This document shows positions 58,001 through 64,000 of a DNA stretch of 64,000 nucleotides, one piece after another. Positions within the stretch are counted from its first letter, which is position 1. Every line of letters begins with the position of its first letter. The stretch comes from Thiocystis violacea. Its GTDB lineage: Bacteria; Pseudomonadota; Gammaproteobacteria; Chromatiales; Chromatiaceae. The stretch is from NCBI RefSeq assembly GCF_016583575.1, contig NZ_NRRG01000001.1, forward strand, positions 1 through 64,000. Direction: 5' to 3'. Under the pieces are notes generated by a model. It made no database searches, was not told the DNA's origin, and worked only from the letters and a program-made list of their open reading frames with translations. The translations under genes were made by a program, and so were the position numbers.

Positions 58001-59611
58001 TCAGGGGTTGCTGTCGACCACGTTCACCGTCATCCCTGGCTGGGGCCGCCGACGTTGCGCTTCCACTAACCCCAACAGATGCACGGCCTGTTGGTGAAGA
58101 TTCGCGATCACGGGGGGCGCGTTCGGGGCGGCGGCGAGGAACGAGAGGCTGGCGACGTGCCCGCGCAGATCGTGACTGATCAGACTGGCCGTGCGGTCGC
58201 GGTGCTGGCTCACGCGCGCCAACTCTTGCGTGCGTTCCGCGACCTGTTGCTCCAGACGCTCCAGGTCCATCCGGCGCCGCGCCTTCACCCGTTGGCGCGC
58301 CGCGTCGCGCTCGCGCCGAGCGAGAACGATCCGGTCGGCTAGTGCCAGATTGAGTAAGGCCATCGCCAGGAAGAGGCTAAGTGGATCGGCCAGCGTCAGG
58401 ATGATGGGCGGAATTCCCGGCACGCCCAATGAGTACAAAATCATTGGCGAACGGCCGATGAGGCCCATCAGATAGGCGGACGCGAACAGACGGGTTGGCG
58501 GATAACGTCGCCAGACCCTGACGAGGGTCAGGATCACCGCCGCGGAGACGATCAGGCCGCTGACCTGGATCAGGGGGCTTAACCAATGCGGATTGGGCGC
58601 GAGGAGGCCGAGAAGGAATAACAGCCCACAGCCGCGCTCCAAGACGCGGTACAGGGGCAAGACGCGCGGCCAGTGGCTGGCAAGATCGAGGCACTGGCGG
58701 GTCGCGCGCAACAGGAACCAGAGCATGAGGCTGGAGGCGCCGAAGAGCAGGGTCGCGACCAGCCGCGTCGAGGGCGCATCGAAGAGGAACGTCCAATTCC
58801 CCCAAAGGATCAGCCTCTGGGCAAGGACGCTGGCGACCACCCCCGCCACCTCGCGGTAGACCGGGTCGCGCCGGATGCGCCAGAAAAACAGGTTCGAGAC
58901 CAGGGCCAGCAGCATGACGCCCAGCCAGGTGCCGCGAAACCAACCTTCACCATAGACCGCGCTGGTGAAGGCCCTGTCGCCGTAGGCCATCAGCGGCAGG
59001 CGCCGCGAAAAATCCGTCTCGACACCGACCCACAGGATCTGTTCGCGGCGCGCGGGCGTTTCCAGGCGGAACACCGGACGCCCGAGGGCAATGGCGCGCT
59101 CGGCGCGCGGCGTGCTCAGGGTGATGCGTTCGGGCGGCGCGGCACCCGGTCTGTCGGACCGATAAAGCACCGCCGCGGCCAAGAGCGCTTCGCCCAGATC
59201 CAAAGACCAGATCGTCGGATGGTCGCTGTCGTTGCGCACCCTCAGCCGCAGCCAGACGCGATCGCGGGTCGGGCCGAACGCGAGGAAACCGCCGCCGGTC
59301 CAATCGACGAAGGTCGGGGTTTCCGCCGCCGGATCCGTCGGCGTCCAGCGATGGGTCGGGTCGCGGGCGACCTGCACAAAGGGGCCAAGCGCCACCTGTT
59401 CTAGGGTATCGACGCGCAGCACCGGCGCCGCCCGCGCCAGGGCCGTCCATCCCCAAAGCGCAACGATCAGTAGGGCCAGCGGGACACCGACGGCGAACCA
59501 TGACGGCCAGCGCCCGTGCTGAAGCGGTTGGCGCTTGACGGGAGGCGAGACGGATCCGGGTCGGCCACGCGGAACATGGGGTACTATTTCATGCAACTGT
59601 GGCACCGACAT
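58001..59611 (-). CDS. 7TMR-DISM sensor with DHp-like helix but no ATPase domain
   Basis: 536 residues from ATG 59611. An N-terminal TM (about 37-57), a periplasmic 7TMR-DISM extracellular domain (about 65-210, FVDWTGGGFLAFG; VWLRLRVRNDSD), seven hydrophobic helices (about 210-400), a coiled coil (ERLEQQVAERTQELARVSQHRD), and SLISHDLRGHVASL (H480) as in HisKA. The protein ends 56 residues later, with no HATPase motifs. It can be a phosphotransfer or dimerisation partner of another kinase, but not a kinase by itself. Its start is 14 bp from that of the divergent OmpR-type regulator. Confidence 0.85.
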   Translation of the reverse strand: MSVPQLHEIVPHVPRGRPGSVSPPVKRQPLQHGRWPSWFAVGVPLALLIVALWGWTALARAAPVLRVDTLEQVALGPFVQVARDPTHRWTPTDPAAETPTFVDWTGGGFLAFGPTRDRVWLRLRVRNDSDHPTIWSLDLGEALLAAAVLYRSDRPGAAPPERITLSTPRAERAIALGRPVFRLETPARREQILWVGVETDFSRRLPLMAYGDRAFTSAVYGEGWFRGTWLGVMLLALVSNLFFWRIRRDPVYREVAGVVASVLAQRLILWGNWTFLFDAPSTRLVATLLFGASSLMLWFLLRATRQCLDLASHWPRVLPLYRVLERGCGLLFLLGLLAPNPHWLSPLIQVSGLIVSAAVILTLVRVWRRYPPTRLFASAYLMGLIGRSPMILYSLGVPGIPPIILTLADPLSLFLAMALLNLALADRIVLARRERDAARQRVKARRRMDLERLEQQVAERTQELARVSQHRDRTASLISHDLRGHVASLSFLAAAPNAPPVIANLHQQAVHLLGLVEAQRRRPQPGMTVNVVDSNP

Positions 59612-59625
59612 GACAAACCCTCGCG

Positions 59626-60345
59626 ATGATGGCGAATCTCCTCCGTCCACGGATTTTGCTGGTCGATGATGACCTGACGTTCCGGAATCTGGTCGAAACC
59701 TATCTGATCGACAACGGCTATCGCATCCGGACCGCGGGTAACGCGCATGAGATGCTCAGGCAAACCGACGCCTGCGATCTGATTCTGCTCGATCTGTCCT
59801 TGCCGGATGAAGACGGTATCGTGCTGTTGCGACGCTTTCGTCGTCAATGGCAGGTGCCGGTCCTGGTGGTGAGTGGGCGTGGTCACGAGGAGAACCGACT
59901 CGGCGCCTTGGAATTGGGCGCCGACGACTTTCTGACCAAGCCATTCAGTCCCCGTGAATTGCTGTTACGCATCGAGCATTGTCTGAATCGGGTCGCGCCC
60001 AAGGATCAGCCGGTGGAATGGACGTTCGGCGGCTGGCGGCTGAACGTGTCGAAGCGACAACTGCACAATCCCGCTGGCGAATCGGTCAAGCTGACGCGCG
60101 GCGAATTCGAAGTGCTGCTGGCCCTCTTGATGGCCAACGGCGCCGTGATGCCCCGCCAGCATCTGACGGATCGGCTGCCGACCCGTGCCGACCCGCATCC
60201 GAACACCCTGACGGTCCTGCTGTCGCGGCTGCGCCGCAAGCTGGACAGGGGCGAGACCGGCGAGTCCATTCTGGAAACTGTTCCTGGGATCGGCTACCGT
60301 CTGCGCATCCCCGCAAGCGCCTCCCCGAGCCATTCCGAGCGATGA
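59626..60345 (+). CDS. OmpR-family response regulator
   Basis: 239 residues from ATG 59626 (a second ATG follows at 59629). Receiver with LVDDD, D56 in LILLDLSLPDEDG and the switch Lys in LTKPFSPREL; winged-helix DNA-binding domain with LTRGEFEVLLALLMANGAV and LETVPGIGYRLRI. Divergent from, and probably partnered with, the ATPase-less 7TMR-DISM sensor. The 57-bp block with 11-bp direct repeats begins 82 bp after its stop, making it a good candidate to bind that site. The target set is inferred, not shown. Confidence 0.92.
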   Translation: MMANLLRPRILLVDDDLTFRNLVETYLIDNGYRIRTAGNAHEMLRQTDACDLILLDLSLPDEDGIVLLRRFRRQWQVPVLVVSGRGHEENRLGALELGADDFLTKPFSPRELLLRIEHCLNRVAPKDQPVEWTFGGWRLNVSKRQLHNPAGESVKLTRGEFEVLLALLMANGAVMPRQHLTDRLPTRADPHPNTLTVLLSRLRRKLDRGETGESILETVPGIGYRLRIPASASPSHSER

Positions 60346-60426
60346 CCCGCCGGAGGCGTCTTCCTGTCTCAGTCCGATGATGAGGCACGGCGCCCACCGA
60401 CGTGGAGTCCAACGCCGCCCATGCTT

Positions 60427-60483
60427 CGTTTATAACGTGTTTATGGACCGTTAATACCGCATCGGCCGCGCCCGGTTATTCTC
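60427..60483 (+). promoter_or_regulatory. Conserved 57-bp regulatory block, copy B (three hexamers at 11-bp period)
   Basis: GTTTAT (60428), GTTTAT (60439) and GTTAAT (60450), 11 bp apart, then GCATCG (60459) and GTTATTCTC (60475). Same order and orientation relative to the downstream gene as copy A upstream of the HD-GYP gene. It lies 137-190 bp upstream of the chemoreceptor fragment start. It is likely an activator site for this operon. Confidence 0.7.
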
Positions 60484-60619
60484 CCCCGTCTGGCCGAAAC
60501 GCTTCGATGACACCCGCGCGATCAACTCCACTCTGTCTGAGTTGGCCCGGAGCGGGCCGACGGGGTGAGGGATGGTGGGACCAACCTTCTCATTCTCCAC
60601 GCGACATCAAACGACCATC

Positions 60620-60814
60620 ATGACCAGGAAACTCATCCAGACATCGGTCGCCGTGAAGCTGACCGCAACGATTTTTGTCCTGATGGTACTCTTGCTGTCG
60701 GCCTTTGCCGTGGGGCTGAGCACCTACGCACGCACGATCCTGGAAGCGAAGAGTACCGAGCCGTCACAGGAGCAGACACGACTGGTCCTGGCCATGATCG
60801 AAAGCTACGCTTGA
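60620..60814 (+). pseudogene. N-terminal fragment of a chemoreceptor
   Basis: 64 residues from ATG 60620: MTRKLIQTSVAVKLTATIFV, then a hydrophobic helix and TRLVLAMIESYA, which is the start of Cache-type methyl-accepting chemotaxis proteins (first TM plus the beginning of the ligand domain, usually ...MIESYD...). It stops there. The rest of the receptor is missing, so it is a truncated gene, or, less likely, a short membrane peptide kept in the operon. The next gene encodes a free Cache protein. Confidence 0.6.
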
Positions 60815-60841
60815 ATCACCCAACTACCGAGGTTACGTCCA

Positions 60842-61306
60842 ATGCAGACAAACTGGTTACGTCATGCGCTTGTGTTCTTCCTCTCCGCCGGTCTGGCCCT
60901 GTCGTTCTCCGCGAGGGCCGATGATGGACCTGACGCCGCCCAGGCGCTGGTGGCAAAGGTCGCGGCCTTCTATCAGGCGCAGGGCAAACCGGCAACCATC
61001 GAGGCGCTCAACCAGGCCGATGGCCCGTTCGTTCAGGGATCGCTCTATGCGTTTGCCTACGACCTGACCGGCACCATGATCGCCCATCCGAAAAATCCTA
61101 AACTGATCGGTAAGAACCTGATCGAGGTGCCCGACGCCGAAGGCAAATTCTTCCGCAAGGAGATCGTGGAGACCGCCAAGACAAAGGGTGAAGGCTGGGT
61201 CGACTACCTGTACAAGAATCCGACGACCAGTCAGCTCGAACCCAAGACCACCTACCTGAAACGGCTGGGCGACCTCGTCGTGTGCGCCGGCACCTATCGG
61301 AAGTAA
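60842..61306 (+). CDS. Single Cache-domain periplasmic protein
   Basis: 154 residues with a signal peptide (about 1-26, ending SARA). The mature part is a lone small Cache domain (sCache_2-type): [27 protein letters not shown] and [37 protein letters not shown]. Cache domains normally form the ligand part of chemoreceptors; here it is secreted alone, 4 bp before the full chemoreceptor gene. It could bind a ligand and present it to that receptor. The role is inferred from position. Confidence 0.82.
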   Translation: MQTNWLRHALVFFLSAGLALSFSARADDGPDAAQALVAKVAAFYQAQGKPATIEALNQADGPFVQGSLYAFAYDLTGTMIAHPKNPKLIGKNLIEVPDAEGKFFRKEIVETAKTKGEGWVDYLYKNPTTSQLEPKTTYLKRLGDLVVCAGTYRK

Positions 61307-61310
61307 CCAC

Positions 61311-63956
61311 ATGCGATCCGCCACCTTCCGGCAACAACTCTGGTCCATGATCCTAGTGGTCTTGGTGCTGTTGCTCACCCTGGCCGTTTCCGGATGGTGG
61401 GGGATCCATCGCGTCAGTCAGAATCTGGATCACCTCTACGCCCAAAGCGTGAGGCCCGCCGAAGGTTTGCTCCGCACCTTGGATGGGATGCACCGCATCC
61501 GCGCCCAGGCTCTGCTAGCCGTCACCGAGGAGACGGAGGCCGCGGCGAGCGCGGCACTGGCCGAACTCCCCGCCCTGGATCAGGCCCTCGCCGCGCACTG
61601 GCAGCCCGTCAACACCCGCTTCGACGATCCCGATCTGCGCGCGGCGGGGAATCGCTTCGATCAGCATTGGGCCGCTTATCTCAAGGCGCGCGATCAGTCG
61701 GTCCTGATGATCGAGGTCGGCGACTTGAGTTCCGCCTTGCATAACATGAAATTCAACGCGGGAAAGCCATTCCAGCAGGCCGATGAGAGCCTCCAGGCCA
61801 TCATTCGCCGCCAGGGGGATTTGGCCAAGTCCTACCAGCAAGCCGCGAATCGTATTCAACAGTGGTCCGAGCGCGGGCAGATCGCGCTTGGTTTCCTCGG
61901 TTTGACCCTCTTCGCCGTGATCGCCGTCGCATTGTTCCGAGGAACCATGCGTCAACTCGGCGGCGAGCCCGCGTTGGCCGCCCGCCTCGCCCGCCTGATC
62001 GCCGAGGGCAAGCTGGACAACGAGATCCCGTTGAAGACGGGCGACACGAGCAGCCTACTGGCCTCGATGAGGGACATGCAGCACCAGTTGCACGACCGTA
62101 TCCATGCCGAACGGCGAAGCGCGGCCGAGAGCCTGCGGATTCAAAGCGCCCTCGACAAGGCGTCCACCAACATGATGGTGGCCGACGCGGCAGGTACCCT
62201 GATCTATCTGAACGAAGCCTTCGATCGGATGATGCGGGAGGCCGAGGCGGATATCCGCCAAGCCGTGCCAGGGTTCAGCGCCACGGGGCTGCTCGGGCGC
62301 GGCTTCGCCGACTTCCACCAGAATCCCGCGCACCAACAGGGTCTGCTGGAGGGACTGAAAGGCACCTACATCTCCCAGATGCGCGTTGGCGGTCGTACCT
62401 TCAAACTGATCGCCAATCCGGTCCTGGACGCGCAAGGCATCCGCCTGGGAACGGTCGTGGAGTGGATCGACCGCACCGCCGAGGTCGCCGCCGAAGCCGA
62501 ACTGGATACCCTGCTGGAGGCCGTCGCCCATGGTGACTTCAGCCAGCGTCTGGGCATCGACGGCAAGGCCGGCTTCTTCCGCGACCTGGCCGAGGGCATG
62601 AACAACCTCACCGAGATCGTCTCCAAGGCACTCGATGATCTGGCCATCGTCCTGAAGGCGGTCGCCCAGGCGGATCTGACCAAGAAGATCGAGTCGCGCT
62701 ACAAGGGGCGCTTCGCCGACCTGAAGAACGACACCAATGCCACCGTGGAGCAATTGGAGCGTCTGGTCGGGCGGATCACCGAGGCCACGGACGCCATCAA
62801 CACCGCCGCCGCCGAGATCGCCGCCGGCAACACCGACCTCTCCGAGCGCACCGAGGAACAGGCCAGCAGTCTCGAGGAAACCGCGAGCTCCATGGAAGAG
62901 TTCAACGCCTCCATTCAGCAGAACGCCCAGAACGCCGGGAGCGCGCAACAGCTCGCCCGTCTCGCCAACGATCGAGCGGCCGCCGGTGGCGTGCTCGTCA
63001 GGCGTCTGGTCGAAACCATGGGCGGCATCCAGGAATCGAGCCAGCGGATCGCCGACATCATCGGCGTGATCGACAGCATCGCCTTTCAGACCAACATCCT
63101 CGCCCTCAACGCCGCGGTGGAAGCCGCTAGGGCGGGTGAACAGGGCCGCGGCTTCGCGGTGGTCGCCGCCGAGGTCCGCACCCTGGCCCAACGCAGCGCC
63201 CAAGCGGCCAAGGAGATCAAGGGCCTGATCGACGCCTCGGTCAGCACCGTGAACGAGGGCGCCGGGTTGGCCTCCGAGACTGGGGCCACCATGGAGGCGA
63301 TCGTCAGCTCCTTCCAGCAGGTCGTGACCCTGGTGAGCGAGATCGCCGAGGCGAGCCGCGAACAAGGCGCGGGCATCGGGCAGGTCACCCAGGCGATCGC
63401 CCAGATGGACGACACCACGCAGCGCAATGCGGCCTTGGTGGAAGAGGCCGCGGCCGCGGCCGAGAGTCTGGAGGATCAGGCCCAAGCCTTGATTCAGACC
63501 GTTGCCGTCTTCAAGACGCATGGCCTCCATCAGGGGCACGACGCGCACGGGGGAGGGGCTGCCGACGACATCGATTTTGATGAATTCGTCTACGTCCACA
63601 AGCAATGGTCGAAGAAGCTACGTCGGGTCGTCGAGGGTCGCAGCGAGCCGCAGGATCCAACGGTCGTCTCCTGCGACGACAAATGCGGCTTAGGTGAATG
63701 GATCCATGGCGCGGGCCGCCGCTTCAAGACGGTCCCCGTCTATGAGGCACTGCGTACCAGACATGCGCAGTTCCACCAGTGTGCCGGCGATGTCCTGCGC
63801 CATGCGATCGTTGGCGAGCGCGAGCTGGCCGATCGAGCCTTGTCGGGGCGCTTTGTCCCGCTCTCCAACGAGACGATCGAACAAATCCGTCGGCTGGAGC
63901 AGCACTGCCTGCAAGGCGATTCGATGCCGCGAGTTCCGTTGCCGATGGTGAAGTGA
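61311..63956 (+). CDS. Methyl-accepting chemotaxis protein with 4HB, PAS and C-terminal CZB zinc-binding domain
   Basis: 881 residues. TM1 (about 11-30), four-helix-bundle ligand domain (to about 190), TM2 (about 195-213), HAMP, a cytoplasmic PAS (about 275-395), further HAMP-like segments (about 400-480), the signalling hairpin with the conserved tip [20 protein letters not shown], and a CZB domain at about 755-865: [23 protein letters not shown] and [10 protein letters not shown] provide the His/Cys zinc ligands. CZB receptors respond to zinc or to oxidants such as hypochlorite. It is the last full gene in the window, downstream of the Cache protein. Confidence 0.92.
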   Translation: MRSATFRQQLWSMILVVLVLLLTLAVSGWWGIHRVSQNLDHLYAQSVRPAEGLLRTLDGMHRIRAQALLAVTEETEAAASAALAELPALDQALAAHWQPVNTRFDDPDLRAAGNRFDQHWAAYLKARDQSVLMIEVGDLSSALHNMKFNAGKPFQQADESLQAIIRRQGDLAKSYQQAANRIQQWSERGQIALGFLGLTLFAVIAVALFRGTMRQLGGEPALAARLARLIAEGKLDNEIPLKTGDTSSLLASMRDMQHQLHDRIHAERRSAAESLRIQSALDKASTNMMVADAAGTLIYLNEAFDRMMREAEADIRQAVPGFSATGLLGRGFADFHQNPAHQQGLLEGLKGTYISQMRVGGRTFKLIANPVLDAQGIRLGTVVEWIDRTAEVAAEAELDTLLEAVAHGDFSQRLGIDGKAGFFRDLAEGMNNLTEIVSKALDDLAIVLKAVAQADLTKKIESRYKGRFADLKNDTNATVEQLERLVGRITEATDAINTAAAEIAAGNTDLSERTEEQASSLEETASSMEEFNASIQQNAQNAGSAQQLARLANDRAAAGGVLVRRLVETMGGIQESSQRIADIIGVIDSIAFQTNILALNAAVEAARAGEQGRGFAVVAAEVRTLAQRSAQAAKEIKGLIDASVSTVNEGAGLASETGATMEAIVSSFQQVVTLVSEIAEASREQGAGIGQVTQAIAQMDDTTQRNAALVEEAAAAAESLEDQAQALIQTVAVFKTHGLHQGHDAHGGGAADDIDFDEFVYVHKQWSKKLRRVVEGRSEPQDPTVVSCDDKCGLGEWIHGAGRRFKTVPVYEALRTRHAQFHQCAGDVLRHAIVGERELADRALSGRFVPLSNETIEQIRRLEQHCLQGDSMPRVPLPMVK

Positions 63957-64000
63957 TCCCCGGATCGGCGCTTGCCAGGCCGTCGTGAAGCGCACTCGAT

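Overview
This window is GC-rich gammaproteobacterial chromosome. Gene order and content fit a purple sulfur bacterium (Chromatiaceae-like). Pointers are the mla-murA-his block, the divergent kds-lpt-rpoN-pts block, a bacteriophytochrome hybrid kinase, a DsrE-like protein and a dense signalling region. The lineage is inferred from content; there is no rRNA or other marker here to confirm it.

Layout. 425-1305: a small zinc-metallopeptidase toxin-like gene coupled to a lipoprotein (candidate effector/immunity pair). 2059-4507: an FHA-type sigma-54 activator divergent from a TauD-like dioxygenase. 4559-13438, minus strand: one long tightly packed gene string running (in transcription order) DUF72-like gene, mlaFEDCB, murA, hisG, a coiled-coil/PD-(D/E)XK gene, hisD, hisC. 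13556-25649, plus strand: kdsD-kdsC-lptC-lptA-lptB-rpoN-hpf, a terminator, then ptsN-hprK-rapZ-EIIA(Man-type)-ptsH-ptsI-mgtE. The PTS genes make a regulatory phosphorelay with no sugar permease in the window. 25843-31064: a lytic-transglycosylase-like exported protein, a DUF1640-like mini-protein, an AAA/PD-(D/E)XK protein and a polysaccharide deacetylase. 31061-36667: bacteriophytochrome hybrid kinase and an OmpR/EnvZ-type pair, followed by a DUF4405 membrane protein. 37470-43656: a mixed accessory stretch with a Tn3 transposase relic, an MFS transporter, a truncated exported protein, a CoA-binding protein, gene relics, a cysteine desulfurase operon, and an RHH/PIN toxin-antitoxin locus whose toxin carries an amber codon. 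43726-45619: DsrE-like, TVP38-like and sterol-desaturase-like genes.

45926-63956 is a signalling island: a 5'-truncated BvgS-type hybrid kinase joined to a TPR-protein relic, a DUF3391/HD-GYP phosphodiesterase, a 1672-residue hybrid kinase with three periplasmic Venus-flytrap modules, a REC-GAF-HD-GYP-hemerythrin protein, a 7TMR-DISM histidine kinase without an ATPase domain, an OmpR-type regulator, a chemoreceptor fragment, a lone Cache protein, and a PAS/CZB chemoreceptor. Upstream of the HD-GYP gene and of the chemoreceptor operon lies the same ~57-bp block in matching orientation. It contains three hexamers at exact 11-bp period, the spacing OmpR/PhoB-family regulators use. I read this as evidence that cyclic-di-GMP breakdown and chemoreception are co-regulated here, possibly by the local OmpR-type regulator.

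A dispersed 167-192 bp element with terminal inverted repeats and nested hairpins occurs three times (1871, 34141, 40784) and looks like a MITE-type mobile or structured repeat. No tRNA, rRNA or CRISPR array was seen.
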